A stretch of 64,000 nt of DNA from Halopiger aswanensis (GTDB lineage: Archaea > Halobacteriota > Halobacteria > Halobacteriales > Natrialbaceae), in assembly GCF_003610195.1 (NCBI RefSeq), contig NZ_RAPO01000001.1, positions 930,001 to 994,000 of the forward strand, given 5' to 3'. The notes under the pieces are model-generated. The model was given only the letters and a program-made list of their open reading frames with translations. It was not told the origin of the DNA and ran no database searches. This document shows positions 1 through 8,740 of this stretch, one piece after another (within the stretch, counting starts at the first letter, position 1; each line of letters begins with the position of its first letter). A program made the translations under genes and the position numbers.

Positions 1-543
1 TTCCTCGCCGAAGTAGGTGATCGGGAACAGTTCGGTGCCGCCCTCGGTCCCGGTCGCGACGATCTTCGGCGTGTTGATCTCCGTACAGTCGAACTCGCGG
101 AACTGGTCGCGGACGGCGTTCAGGACGCCCGAGCGGATCTCGAAGATCGACTGGACGTCGTCCTTGCGCAGGTCGAGGGTGCGGTTATCCAGCCGCGTCG
201 AGAGGTCGGCGTCGACCTTCCCCGAGGGGTCGAGCGGCAGTTCGGGGTCGGCCGGCGCGACGACCTCGAGCGATTCGGGCGTGACCTCGACGCCCGTCGG
301 CGCGCGAGGCTCTTCCTCGACGCCGCCGGAGACTTTGATGACGCTCTCGCGGGAGACGTCGAGTCCGGCCTCGACGAGGTCGTCGTCCATTTCTTCCTTC
401 TCGAACTTGATCTGGATCTTCCCGGTCGTGTCGCGGAGAATCAGGAAGGCGATGCCGCCGAGGTCGCGGATCTCGTGGACCCATCCGGCGACGGTGACCT
501 CGTCGCCCGGCTCGGCGTCGGCAGTGTAGGTTCTGTCCTGCAT
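1..543 (-). CDS. aspS: aspartyl-tRNA synthetase, archaeal type (3' end outside window)
   Basis: This gene starts at the ATG at 543 and runs off the left edge, leaving about 181 N-terminal residues. The product charges tRNA-Asp with aspartate in the cytoplasm; archaeal forms without AsnRS/GatCAB specialisation may also mischarge tRNA-Asn. The visible part starts [16 protein letters not shown], then has the OB-fold anticodon-binding domain ([20 protein letters not shown], about residues 18-37) and the flipping-loop region with [11 protein letters not shown] and the class II entry segment ([12 protein letters not shown]). A CTTAAG box at about 568-573 lies 25 bp upstream of the start, which suggests a leaderless transcript. 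The catalytic class II motifs are not in the window. Family assignment is confident; tRNA specificity cannot be judged here. Confidence 0.95.
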   Translation of the reverse strand, partial: MQDRTYTADAEPGDEVTVAGWVHEIRDLGGIAFLILRDTTGKIQIKFEKEEMDDDLVEAGLDVSRESVIKVSGGVEEEPRAPTGVEVTPESLEVVAPADPELPLDPSGKVDADLSTRLDNRTLDLRKDDVQSIFEIRSGVLNAVRDQFREFDCTEINTPKIVATGTEGGTELFPITYFGEE

Positions 544-673
544 ACACACCGATTCACGCAGGCGCAACTTAAGCGCAATCGTTCGGGGTCGCCGTGTCGA
601 GCGGCCGCAGGGCGACGAGACGTCCCGGGACGAACCGAAACAGAACGGAATGCGAGCGACGAGAACGGTCCGA

Positions 674-1042
674 TCAGTACGACCTGACGTCCGCCGCCGT
701 CCGCTCGAAGACCGACGGGGTCCGCGTGAGCACCGGTTCGTCGGCTTCGATGGCGATCCCGGCGATCATCGCATCGACCGCGTCGATCGGGTGGTCCTCG
801 CCGTGGAGGCGCTTGTGCTCGTCGACCGCCGTCCGGCCAGCCGGGAAATCGTAGGGTGCCACCTCGAGTCGCTCGACGATCGCGTCGAACTCGGCTCGCT
901 TCGCTTCGGGCAGCCCCTCTCGAATCTGAGCCACCGTTAGCTCCGATATCGCGGCGTCGCGCCAGTCGATATCCTCGAGCGCCGCGACGGCGTCCTCGTC
1001 GCCCGCCATGAGGTCGACGACGAAGCTCTCATCAAGCAGCAC
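674..1042 (-). CDS. PIN-domain toxin, VapC-like
   Basis: This 122-residue protein is PIN-domain sized and is probably a Mg2+-dependent ribonuclease toxin. It opens with the acidic residue of the first PIN strand ([14 protein letters not shown], Asp4) and carries the second half of the fold in [22 protein letters not shown], with the usual D-x-x-I-A helix and the L-T-R strand. The start is GTG at 1040-1042, which lies inside the last codons of the upstream small gene (11-base overlap), so translation is likely coupled. Pair order antitoxin then toxin fits VapBC modules. RNA target and toxicity cannot be read from sequence. Confidence 0.8.
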   Translation of the reverse strand: MLLDESFVVDLMAGDEDAVAALEDIDWRDAAISELTVAQIREGLPEAKRAEFDAIVERLEVAPYDFPAGRTAVDEHKRLHGEDHPIDAVDAMIAGIAIEADEPVLTRTPSVFERTAADVRSY

Positions 1043-1244
1043 TATCGTCGCCCTCCAGGAACTGTTCCGTATCGAGTTCGCCGTTCGAGTTGCGAAAGCG
1101 CTCGGCCTCGTCCATCTGTCCGTTTATCTCCGCGCGAAACGCCGATAGCTGTGCGCGAACCCCCTCGAGTTCGTCCGCGTCGACGAACCCGACGAGGTCG
1201 CGAAGCGGATTCTCGTCGTCGGCTGGCTCCGTGTCGGTCCCCAT
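1032..1244 (-). CDS. putative antitoxin of the PIN toxin (VapB-like)
   Basis: A 70-residue acidic protein (MGTDTEPADDENPLRDLVG at the start) encoded just before and overlapping the PIN toxin. I do not recognise a ribbon-helix-helix or AbrB fold with certainty; the central part (residues 18-52) looks helical and ends in a disordered acidic tail. The antitoxin call rests on size, position and the 11-base overlap with the toxin gene. Its ATG at 1242-1244 is preferred over much longer in-frame extensions because those run across the promoter region with a TATA-like ATATAA at about 1270. Confidence 0.6.
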   Translation of the reverse strand: MGTDTEPADDENPLRDLVGFVDADELEGVRAQLSAFRAEINGQMDEAERFRNSNGELDTEQFLEGDDSAA

Positions 1245-1318
1245 CTGTGTCCGAGTACGAATGCCCCGGATATAAAGGTTAGACGGCGGTCGGCGAACGA
1301 CGACACGAGGTGTCCGCG

Positions 1319-2665
1319 CTACCGCTCGCGGACCGTCATCGGAATCTCGTGTTTCGGCCGCGCGGTGATCGTCGCGCGCAGGTCCAGGTCCGTACCGGGC
1401 TCGAGTTCGAGGTGGTAATTCTGGTAGACCGTCGCGAGGATGAGCCGCGCCTCGAGCATCGCGAACCGGTCGCCGATGCAGCGGCGCGGCCCGGCCGCGA
1501 ACGGGAAGTACGCGAGCTTCGGCAGGTCGGACTCCATCTCGTCGGTCCAACGCTCGGGACGGAAGGCGAGCGGGTCGTCGTACCAGCGCGGATCCCGGTG
1601 GACGACCCACTGGTGCATCCGAATCGACGCGCCCGCGGGAATCTCGTAGCCGCCGATGACGTCGGGTTTGACCGCCTCGCGGATGATCCCCGGTACCGGC
1701 GGATAGAGCCGCATCGACTCCTTGACGACCTTCTCGGTGTAGGTCAGTTCCGAAAGGTCCCCCATCGTCGGTGCGTCGCCGCCGAGGACGTCCTCGAGTT
1801 CGTCGACCAGGTTTTCCTCGACGCTCGGGTTTTTCGCCAGCAGGTAGAAAGTCAGCGTCAGCGACAGCGCCGTCGTCTCGTGGCCGGCCAGCAGGAGCGT
1901 GACGACCTCGTCGCGGATCTGCTCGGTCGACATCGCCTCGCCCTCTTCGTCGGTTACTTCGAGCAGTTTCGAGATGACGTCGCGGTCGGTGGGGTTCGCG
2001 CGTCGTTCCTCGATGAGTTGGTAGACGACCTCGTCTAAGTTCTCGCGGGCGCGCTCGATGCGACGCCGCGCCGGCGTCGGCACTTGCGGCGGGAGCACGA
2101 AGTTCGCGAGGCTCTCCGTAGCTTCCATGAACTCCTCGAGCGCCGAGCCGACGGTGTCGACGTGCTCGTCGATGTCCGTCCCGAACAGCGCCCGGGCGAC
2201 GATTTTCAGCGTAACCTCCATCATGTCCTCGTGGACGTGTCTGGTCTGGCCGTCCTCCCAGTCCGCGAGTGCGTCCGCGGCGAAGTCGGTCATCATCGTC
2301 GCGTACTCCTGAATCCGGTTCGGGTGGAACGCGGGCTGGATCAGGTGGCGGTTGCGCCGCCAGACGGCGCCCTCGCTGTTCAGGATCCCGTTGCCCGTGA
2401 GCGGCCCGAGGGTCTGCTGGAATCGGTCGCCCTTGACGTAGTTCTGGTTGTTCTGGACGAGCACCTGCTCGATGTACTCGGGGTGGTTCAACTGGAAGAC
2501 CGGCCCGCCGGGGTCCTCCCAGTAGGCGATGTCGCCGTACTCGCGGGCCGTCCGGGTCATGAACCCGTACGGATCGCGGAGAAACGCCAACTGGTTGCCG
2601 ACGATCGGCAAGCCGTCGGGACCGTCCGGACGCTCGTCAGTGATCGCGGGGACGTCGCTGCTCAT
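1319..2665 (-). CDS. cytochrome P450
   Basis: A soluble haem-thiolate monooxygenase of 448 residues. Diagnostic motifs are all present: I-helix AGHETT (about 260-265), K-helix ExxR as ESMR (316-319), the PERF-like FRPERW (368-373), and the haem loop FPFAAGPRRCIGDRFA with the proximal ligand at about Cys396. There is no N-terminal membrane anchor, unlike eukaryotic P450s. It resembles the haloarchaeal CYP174-type proteins I know of, but subfamily is uncertain and the substrate unknown; no ferredoxin or reductase gene is adjacent. GTG at 2666-2668 directly precedes the ATG chosen here. An HTH_10 regulator is divergent upstream. Confidence 0.95.
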   Translation of the reverse strand: MSSDVPAITDERPDGPDGLPIVGNQLAFLRDPYGFMTRTAREYGDIAYWEDPGGPVFQLNHPEYIEQVLVQNNQNYVKGDRFQQTLGPLTGNGILNSEGAVWRRNRHLIQPAFHPNRIQEYATMMTDFAADALADWEDGQTRHVHEDMMEVTLKIVARALFGTDIDEHVDTVGSALEEFMEATESLANFVLPPQVPTPARRRIERARENLDEVVYQLIEERRANPTDRDVISKLLEVTDEEGEAMSTEQIRDEVVTLLLAGHETTALSLTLTFYLLAKNPSVEENLVDELEDVLGGDAPTMGDLSELTYTEKVVKESMRLYPPVPGIIREAVKPDVIGGYEIPAGASIRMHQWVVHRDPRWYDDPLAFRPERWTDEMESDLPKLAYFPFAAGPRRCIGDRFAMLEARLILATVYQNYHLELEPGTDLDLRATITARPKHEIPMTVRER

Positions 2666-2837
2666 CACCCGATAAAACGAACCCCGAACCCGTTCGTCTA
2701 TACCCGAGCATGCTAGGTGTATTTAAGAGGTCGATGGATAGGATCGGTATGAGACTTCGCGATCGATCGGCGGAAAACCGAAACCGACCCGAGCGCTCGA
2801 GACCCGTGTCGAGTACTCGCGGGACGGAGGGTTGGCG

Positions 2838-3521
2838 ATGAGGTACGCCACCGTCGTCCTGACCTGGGCCGACGGCCGACTCAACGCCGTCGACGACGCC
2901 TTCGCTCGCAGCGACGCGGTCTCGATCGAGGCGATCCGCCACGTGAACGCCGTCGGCGACGACCGATACGTCGAACTGCTCGAGCTTCGGGGCGACCTCA
3001 AGCGCGCGCGAGCCCTCCTCGACGACTCGCCGGACGCCCTCGAGTACGACGTCACCGGCGAGCGCGTCCGCGGGGTCGCGTACGTCCAGTGTCGCACCGT
3101 CGGCCCCGTCGACGACCTGCTCGCGATCCTCGACGAGCACGAACTCGTCCTCGACTGGCCGATGACGTACGTCGACGCGGGCGACGGGGCTGCCGGCCGC
3201 GGCCTCGAGGTGACGGCGGTCGGCACCAGCCGCTCGATCCAGCGCGCGGCCGCGGCCCTCCCCGAAGGGATCGCCCTCGATCTGCGCCGAATGGGCGAGT
3301 ACGAGCCCGATGACGGCGGGTTCGCGCCGACGTTGACCGACCGCCAGCGAGAGCTGTTCGAACTCGCGCTCGAGGAGGGGTACTACGAGATCCCCCGCGA
3401 GACGACCCACCGAGACCTCGCCGCGCAACTCGATCTCGCGGCGGGAACGGTCGGCGAACACCTCCAGCGGATCGAAGCGAAGTTAGCGGGATCCTACGCG
3501 GCTTCGGCGTCGCTGCAGTAA
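2838..3521 (+). CDS. HTH_10 (bacterioopsin-activator-like) transcription regulator
   Basis: A 227-residue haloarchaeal regulator. The last ~55 residues form the HTH_10 domain: LTDRQRELFELALEEGYY, then IPRETTHRDLAAQLDL and the recognition part TVGEHLQRIEAKL. The N-terminal ~160 residues are a sensor region typical of the family (RYATVVLTWADG...), ligand unknown. ATG at 2838 is preferred because GGAGG lies about 8 bases upstream; a TTG two codons earlier is possible. It is divergent from the P450 gene across 170 bp and could control it; that is inference from position only. Confidence 0.88.
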   Translation: MRYATVVLTWADGRLNAVDDAFARSDAVSIEAIRHVNAVGDDRYVELLELRGDLKRARALLDDSPDALEYDVTGERVRGVAYVQCRTVGPVDDLLAILDEHELVLDWPMTYVDAGDGAAGRGLEVTAVGTSRSIQRAAAALPEGIALDLRRMGEYEPDDGGFAPTLTDRQRELFELALEEGYYEIPRETTHRDLAAQLDLAAGTVGEHLQRIEAKLAGSYAASASLQ

Positions 3522-3582
3522 CAGTTGGGGATCGGCGAGCGACGACCTGACCGCTTTAGTCGAGCGCGGTCTACCGTCCGAT

Positions 3583-4422
3583 ATGGCCGAAACGGACGAC
3601 CGCGACGAAGGCGCCGATGGCGACCTCGAGTCCCTCGCCGACGAGATCCGACGCGCCGGGACGACCGTCGCGCTGACCGGCGCCGGCATCTCCGCGCCGT
3701 CGGGCGTGCCCACCTTCCGCGGCGACGACGGCGTCTGGGAGCACTTCGACGAAGGGCAGTTCACCTACGGCCGGTTCCGACGCGATCCCGAGGGCTTCTG
3801 GGACGACCGCGTCGATCTCCAGCGAGAGCTGTTCGGAGAAGAATACGAGCCGAACGCCGGCCACGAAGCGCTGGCCGCGATGGGACGGGACGGCTACCTC
3901 GAGGCGATTCTCACGCAGAATACCGACGGGTTGCACGGGACGGTCGCCGAAGCAATCGACGACGATTCGGCCGAAAACGGCGACGCAGTGTCCGAAACTG
4001 AAGCTCCCCTCCTCCTCGAGCTTCACGGCAACGCGCGCCGCGTCCGGTGTACCGACTGCGGCGCGCGGACCGACGCCGGTCCGGTCTTCGACCGCGCCGC
4101 GGACGGCGAACTCCCGCCGACCTGCGACTGCGGCGGGATCTACAAGCCCGACGTCGTCCTCTTCGGCGAACAGCTCCCTGGCGCCGTCATGCAACGCGCG
4201 CGGTCGCTGGCCCGCGAGAGCGACGTCTTCCTCGCGATCGGCTCCTCGCTGGTCGTCGAGCCGGCCGCGTCGCTGCCGAAGATTGCAGCATCGGCGGGCG
4301 CGACCGTCGGCGTCATCAACCTCGAGTCGACGCCGGTCGACGACGCCGCCGATATCGTCCGTCGGGACGACGTTACCGAGGCCCTGCCGCGGCTACGAAG
4401 TCTCGTCGAGAAAGAAAACTGA
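3583..4422 (+). CDS. NAD-dependent protein deacylase, sirtuin (Sir2) family
   Basis: A 279-residue class III deacylase that removes acyl groups from lysine using NAD+. Visible motifs: NAD-binding GAGIS (33-37) followed by SGVPTFRG, TQNTDGLH (111-118), catalytic His148 in LELHGN, a zinc site from Cys156/Cys159 (CTDC) and Cys181/Cys183 (CDCG), and the C-terminal GSSLVVEPAASLP. The zinc spacing of the second pair, C-x-C rather than C-x2-C, is slightly unusual. An acidic insert (about 125-140) is haloarchaeal. It sits alone on the plus strand; deacetylation targets cannot be inferred. Confidence 0.95.
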   Translation: MAETDDRDEGADGDLESLADEIRRAGTTVALTGAGISAPSGVPTFRGDDGVWEHFDEGQFTYGRFRRDPEGFWDDRVDLQRELFGEEYEPNAGHEALAAMGRDGYLEAILTQNTDGLHGTVAEAIDDDSAENGDAVSETEAPLLLELHGNARRVRCTDCGARTDAGPVFDRAADGELPPTCDCGGIYKPDVVLFGEQLPGAVMQRARSLARESDVFLAIGSSLVVEPAASLPKIAASAGATVGVINLESTPVDDAADIVRRDDVTEALPRLRSLVEKEN

Positions 4423-4455
4423 ATCTAGCACTCGCACGGAATTCGGACCGGCGAG

Positions 4456-4722
4456 CTACGCGCCCGAGCCGGTCTCCGTTTCCGTTCCCGGTCTCGTTCC
4501 TGCCGTGCTGGTACTCATGTCCAGATCCGCGTCCACGCCCAACAAATCCCGGATCAGCAACTCCTCGCAGATCGACGGGGGCGTCGGCCGGCCGACGGAC
4601 CCGCTCGAGTCGATCGAGTGGCCCGTTTCGACGAAGTGCTCGAGCGCGAGCCGCGATCGCTCCTGTTCGGTTGCACCGTCCGTTTCGTCGACGAACCAGT
4701 CGCAGGTGTGGCAGAATTTCAT
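4456..4722 (-). CDS. small haloarchaeal zinc-finger-like protein
   Basis: An 88-residue protein beginning MKFCHTCDWFVDETDG and continuing with LALEHFVETGHSI, so Cys4, Cys7 and two later His residues (H-x5-H) could form a C2H2-type zinc site. The C-terminus is a Thr/Gly/Glu tail (TSTAGTRPGTETETGSGA). Its ATG overlaps the stop of the upstream HalOD1 gene (ATGA at 4719-4722), so the two are translationally coupled and probably act together, perhaps in regulation. No function is known to me. Confidence 0.8.
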   Translation of the reverse strand: MKFCHTCDWFVDETDGATEQERSRLALEHFVETGHSIDSSGSVGRPTPPSICEELLIRDLLGVDADLDMSTSTAGTRPGTETETGSGA

Positions 4723-5003
4723 TGGGAGTCGGTCTCCGGATCAGTGCCGGACTGTTCGACCGTTATCTCGCCGTCGTCGTGGACGGTTACCCGTTTTTCG
4801 TTGTAGGCGAACGTGATGCGGCCGTGTCGGGAACCGCCGCGCCGCTTCGGTTCGAAGAGGGCGTCTAACGCAGCCGTATCGAGGCTGTGGTACAGTGGCG
4901 GCGACAGCTCCGTCGGATCGACGCCGTCGTGGGCCGCGATCTCGCGAGCGACCCTGACCGACAGCGGCTCGTCGCCGTCGGGCCGGGAGGACTGTGTTGC
5001 CAT
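4719..5003 (-). CDS. HalOD1 output-domain protein
   Basis: A 94-residue protein with the features of the haloarchaeal HalOD1 domain: VAREIAAHDGVDPTELSPPLYHSLDTAALDALF, then an FAYNEKRVTVHDDGEITV beta hairpin at the C-terminus. HalOD1 domains occur alone or at the end of response regulators and are thought to be signalling outputs; the mechanism is unknown. ATG at 5001-5003 matches the usual family length; longer in-frame starts would be unusual. The next gene downstream starts inside its stop codon. Confidence 0.88.
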   Translation of the reverse strand: MATQSSRPDGDEPLSVRVAREIAAHDGVDPTELSPPLYHSLDTAALDALFEPKRRGGSRHGRITFAYNEKRVTVHDDGEITVEQSGTDPETDSQ

Positions 5004-5178
5004 CACCAGTGTCAGGGGCGGCCTCACTATAAGAATGACGAACAGTATCGTCGGCGGACACCAGCAGAAAAGATGGATTCTGGCTGCTGGCCATGAACGA
5101 AAGGGGTCGATGCCGAGCGGCGGGTCGACGGTGATCCCGGTTCGGACCCGACCGAGAGTGCGATCTCGCGTCCGATTG

Positions 5179-5682
5179 CTACGGCTGCTCCGAATCGGGG
5201 TCCGAATCCGATTCGCCCTCGAGTTCCTCGCGCCCGAACCCGTCGAACGGCCGGGCATACTCGTTGCGCAGTATCTCCGACCCCTCGATCTCGAGGCCCA
5301 GTGCGTCCAGTTCCTCGGCGATCCGTTCGATCTCCCCCGATTCCATCGCGATGGCCTCGACGTGCAGGTTCCGGGTTCCGGCCAGGAGTTCGCGCACGTT
5401 GACGACGCCCGAAATCTCGATGGTTTGTTCGCAGATCGGCCCGCGATCGGCGATGGCCGCCGTACAGATAAACAGGAGGTGGTGTGGAACGCCCGCCCGT
5501 TCGTAGTCGATCACCGGTCGGTACTCCTGCAGGATCCCTCGCTCTTTGAGGTCCTGCAGGCGATTGCTCACGGTGCTCGAGGAGACGCCGACCTGCTCGG
5601 CAACCTCGTCGTGGGTGAGGCGGCTCCGACTCTCCCGCTGTAGCAGGTGGAGGATCGCCCGGTTGGTCGCGTCGAGGTCCAT
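5179..5682 (-). CDS. Lrp/AsnC-family transcription regulator
   Basis: A 167-residue Lrp/AsnC protein. The N-terminal winged helix is clear (DLDATNRAILHLLQRESRS, then VAEQVGVSSSTVSNRLQDLK and ERGILQEYRPVIDYERAG), followed by an alpha-beta RAM-like domain (HHLLFICTA..., LAGTRNLHVEAIAMESGE) and a disordered acidic tail. ATG at 5682 is chosen because homologues begin just before LDATNRAIL; a second ATG at 5733 would add 17 unremarkable residues. The ligand (amino acid or other) is not predictable, and it lies 25-76 bp downstream of another regulator gene on the same strand. Confidence 0.9.
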   Translation of the reverse strand: MDLDATNRAILHLLQRESRSRLTHDEVAEQVGVSSSTVSNRLQDLKERGILQEYRPVIDYERAGVPHHLLFICTAAIADRGPICEQTIEISGVVNVRELLAGTRNLHVEAIAMESGEIERIAEELDALGLEIEGSEILRNEYARPFDGFGREELEGESDSDPDSEQP

Positions 5683-5758
5683 ACCGTTCCAACGGGCGTC
5701 CGACGGATGAGTGCCGGCGCTGCTTTTGCTCATCGAGCGATCGGCGTCCCTCGGAGAC

Positions 5759-6454
5759 TCAGTCCGTGACGACGTACTCCTCGACCAGCCGCGCCTGTCC
5801 CCGGCGAAGCCGTTCGCTGACGGCCTGTTCGGAGATCTCGAGCGTCTCGGCGATCGTCGTCAGCCCCGTCTCGCGCGGCACGTCGAAAAAGCCGTGTTCG
5901 AACGCGAGCGCGAGGGCCTCGCGCTGGGAATCGGTGACGACCGCGTCGTCGGCGTGGGCGCTCGGGCCGTCCGCGAGGCGGTGGAGTTCGAGTTCGACGC
6001 CGCGGGCCGCGAGAAACTCGTGGTAGTCCGTGAACGCCTCCCGGTCGGGAAATCGCATGTCGATCTCCCACCGACCGTTCGTGGCCCGTCCGCCCAACAG
6101 TTCGCCGCCGACCGATACCCAGCGGCGGTACGCACCGACGACGTCAGTGTCGGCATCGGATTTAGATCGAGATTGGGCCTCGGCCCCTGCCTCCGACTCA
6201 CTCCGCCTGACCCGAAAACGCGCCCGATCGTTCGTTCGATCGAGTCGGTCGAACGCCGCGACCGTTCCGTCGGCTGCAAGCGTTCGCTCGAGTCGCTCGT
6301 GATCGTCGCATCGCATCCGGCAGAAGGCGACCGGCTGGGTCGGGTCGAGCGCGTACTGGCGCTCGAGAACCACATCGAGCGACGGCATCGCCTCGAGCGT
6401 CGGCCCGAGAAAGAACTTCGGCGACGCCGCTTCGAACGCCACGCGGACACTCAT
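5759..6454 (-). CDS. HTH_10 (bacterioopsin-activator-like) transcription regulator
   Basis: A 231-residue regulator with a C-terminal HTH_10 domain: VTDSQREALALAFEHGFFDV, PRETGLTTIAETLEIS and EQAVSERLRRGQARLVEEYV. The N-terminal ~165 residues form the variable sensor module and include an acidic, Ser-rich insert (about 88-108). ATG at 6454 gives the conserved opening MSVRVAFEA; the frame stays open 50 codons further upstream, but that stretch covers the likely promoter. It is a second HTH_10 protein within 4 kb of the first, only moderately similar to it. Confidence 0.88.
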   Translation of the reverse strand: MSVRVAFEAASPKFFLGPTLEAMPSLDVVLERQYALDPTQPVAFCRMRCDDHERLERTLAADGTVAAFDRLDRTNDRARFRVRRSESEAGAEAQSRSKSDADTDVVGAYRRWVSVGGELLGGRATNGRWEIDMRFPDREAFTDYHEFLAARGVELELHRLADGPSAHADDAVVTDSQREALALAFEHGFFDVPRETGLTTIAETLEISEQAVSERLRRGQARLVEEYVVTD

Positions 6455-6604
6455 ACCCAGTGATACGTTGGTGGAGGTCCAAAACCGTTTAGGCCGACAA
6501 CTCGATACCCGGCCGTAAACGGCTAATACCGGGAGGAATTCGGCTTTATCGTCCCACGTATCGACAGTAATATGAAACCGAGATGCGGCGGTATCGCCGC
6601 GCAA

Positions 6605-7306
6605 TCAGGCGTCCGACGCGGCTTCGACCGTCTCGCGCACCGCCTCGACGCCTTCGTCGTGCGCGAGGTCGCCGACCACGATCACGTCGGCGTACTGCGC
6701 CATCGAGTACGCGGAGTCGTAGTCGTGGATGCCGCCGCCGTAGAACAGCGTCGACTCGTCGGTCGCTTCGCCCGCGGCCGCGACGATTTCCTCGTCGCCC
6801 AGCGTGCCCGAATACTCGAGGTAGACGATCTCCTGGCCGAACATGCGCTCGGCGACTTTCGCGTAGGCGGCGACCTCGTCGGCGTCCAGCTCGCAGTCGG
6901 CTTCGGTGTATGTCGCGACGTCGGCCTCGGGGTTCATCACGATGTAGGCCTCGGTGGACGTCCGGTCCCAGTCGAGGTCCGTATCGAGGCGGACCCACTC
7001 CTTGTGCGCGCCGGTGATCCAGAACGGCGAGCCGGCGTTAAAGACGGTCGGAATGAGGTAGCCGTCCAGCGCGTCGTCCTCGATGACGACGTCCGGACTC
7101 GAGGGTTCCTGGTAGAGCGGAACGTCGTGTTCGGCGCAGGCCGCGATGACGTCGGCCATGTTCTCCTCGGTGATCCCCATGGTGCCGCCGACCTCGATGG
7201 CGTCGGTCCCGGTCGCACAGAGGTCGCCGTAGGTGACGCCGTCGGGAAGGTCCTTGTCCGGATCGATCTTCAGAATGTGGTTCCAGTCGGCCCAGGGAGC
7301 AGTCAT
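6605..7306 (-). CDS. geranylgeranylglyceryl phosphate synthase
   Basis: A 233-residue TIM-barrel prenyltransferase that joins geranylgeranyl diphosphate to sn-glycerol-1-phosphate, the first ether-bond step of archaeal membrane lipid synthesis. Family signatures: [14 protein letters not shown] near the N-terminus, [14 protein letters not shown] (about 37-50), PVFNAG-equivalent [18 protein letters not shown], the YLEYSGTLG segment and phosphate-binding [12 protein letters not shown] and VVGDLAH. The short haloarchaeal group-I form is typical. ATG at 7306 gives the expected start; the product acts at the inner face of the membrane. Confidence 0.95.
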   Translation of the reverse strand: MTAPWADWNHILKIDPDKDLPDGVTYGDLCATGTDAIEVGGTMGITEENMADVIAACAEHDVPLYQEPSSPDVVIEDDALDGYLIPTVFNAGSPFWITGAHKEWVRLDTDLDWDRTSTEAYIVMNPEADVATYTEADCELDADEVAAYAKVAERMFGQEIVYLEYSGTLGDEEIVAAAGEATDESTLFYGGGIHDYDSAYSMAQYADVIVVGDLAHDEGVEAVRETVEAASDA

Positions 7307-7405
7307 ACCGCTCCGTTTCCCGACAACCGGCAAAAACGCTACGAAACGGGCGTCGCGTCGGGTTCGCGGGCGGTCCCGACGACACCGCGGCGGCGCTACG
7401 GGCCC

Positions 7406-8605
7406 TCAGACGCCCTGTCCCATCAGGTGGCTCCGCAACACGTCGGCCTCCTTGTTCCCCGAACCCGTGTTGAGGATGACGATCGTTTCGTCGCCGTCGA
7501 ACTCGCCGCGCTCGGCCAGTTCCCACGCGCCGCTCGCGGCTGCGGCGGCGCTCGGTACCATCTCGAGCCCCTCGTGTTTCGCGACCTGCACGCCGGCCTC
7601 GAGGATGTCCGGATCGTCCGTCGCGACCGCGCCGCCGTCGGTCTCGCGCAGCGCCTCGAGGATCCACGGGCTCGCGCCGGGATCGGGGATCTCCAGCCCG
7701 CCGCAGATGGTGTCGGGGGTCTCGACGGGTTCGTGTTCGTCCCACCCTTCTTCGTAGGCCTCGACGATGGGCGCACAGCCCGACGCCTGCGCGGCGTACA
7801 TCGCCGGCAGATCGTCGATCAGACCGAGGTCCCGGAACTCGGTGGCGGCCTTGTACATCCCGACGAGGCCGACGCCGCCGCCGGTCGGGTAACAGATCGC
7901 GTCCGGAACGTCCCAGTCGAGTTGCTCGACGATCTCGTACAGCATCGTCTTCTTGCCCTCGTGGCGGTAGGGCGTGACGAACGTCTGGAGCGGGTACCAG
8001 TCCTCGTGTTCCTCGCGAGCCTCCTCGTAGGCCGCGCCGGCGTCGCCGATCCGCCCGCCGACGACGTTCATGTCGCCGCCGTGGACGTTGACCATCGCCT
8101 TGTTCGTAAAGCCCGAGCGCGAGGGCAGGAAGACGTGCGACTCGAGGCCCGCGCGGCCGGCGTAGGCCGCGGCGGCCTGGCCCGCGTTCCCGGCGGAGGC
8201 GAGGACGACGTCGCTCGCGCCGTGCTGGGTCGCGGCCGTCACGGCGACGGTCTGCCCGCGATCCTTGAAGGTCCCCGTCGGATTCCGGCCCTCGTCCTTG
8301 ATCAGGACGCGCCCGACGCCCAGTTCGTCGGCCAGATTGGGGCAGTCGACCAGCGCGGTCGCACCCTCGTCCATCGTGACGGCCGACTCGCGCGTGAACG
8401 GCAGCAGTTCCTCGTAGCGCCACATCGAGTCGAACGGTCGGGATGCGAGGGTCTCGCGGTCGAGGTCGATCGCGTCGTAGTCGTAGGTCGGATCGAGAAC
8501 CCCGCCGCAGTCCGGACACTCGTGGGTCGCCTCGGCGGCGTCGAAGGTCGCGCCGCAGTCGACGCACTCGAGGCCGTCGAAGGCGTCCGTCGTCGTCAGG
8601 TCCAT
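7406..8605 (-). CDS. thrC: threonine synthase
   Basis: A 399-residue PLP enzyme that converts O-phosphohomoserine to threonine. An N-terminal zinc-ribbon-like segment (Cys14-x2-Cys17 and Cys30-x2-Cys33) precedes the catalytic domain, as in many archaeal threonine synthases. The PLP lysine is Lys114 in NPTGTFKDRG; the phosphate loop is the SAGNAGQAAAAYAG stretch, and TGGGVGLVG follows. The start at 8605 gives MDLTTTDAFDGLECVDCG; the open frame continues upstream without support. The gene is alone on the minus strand, 100 bp upstream of GGGP synthase. A threonine dehydratase-like paralogue is a less likely alternative. Confidence 0.93.
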   Translation of the reverse strand: MDLTTTDAFDGLECVDCGATFDAAEATHECPDCGGVLDPTYDYDAIDLDRETLASRPFDSMWRYEELLPFTRESAVTMDEGATALVDCPNLADELGVGRVLIKDEGRNPTGTFKDRGQTVAVTAATQHGASDVVLASAGNAGQAAAAYAGRAGLESHVFLPSRSGFTNKAMVNVHGGDMNVVGGRIGDAGAAYEEAREEHEDWYPLQTFVTPYRHEGKKTMLYEIVEQLDWDVPDAICYPTGGGVGLVGMYKAATEFRDLGLIDDLPAMYAAQASGCAPIVEAYEEGWDEHEPVETPDTICGGLEIPDPGASPWILEALRETDGGAVATDDPDILEAGVQVAKHEGLEMVPSAAAAASGAWELAERGEFDGDETIVILNTGSGNKEADVLRSHLMGQGV

Positions 8606-8740
8606 ACTCGAGTGTTCGGGGCCCGGGACTAATGGCTGTCCATCGTCGTGCGGGTACGAGCGTCGAACGGTGCTGCCTCGAGTACCGAAAAAACGAGTCC
8701 GCTTACGATCGAACCGCACGACCGCGTCGTACTGCGGCGA

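Noticed and set aside
4456-5003. A phage or plasmid origin in the HalOD1/zinc-finger pair.
   Set aside because: Nothing suggests mobility; codon use is as in the neighbours.
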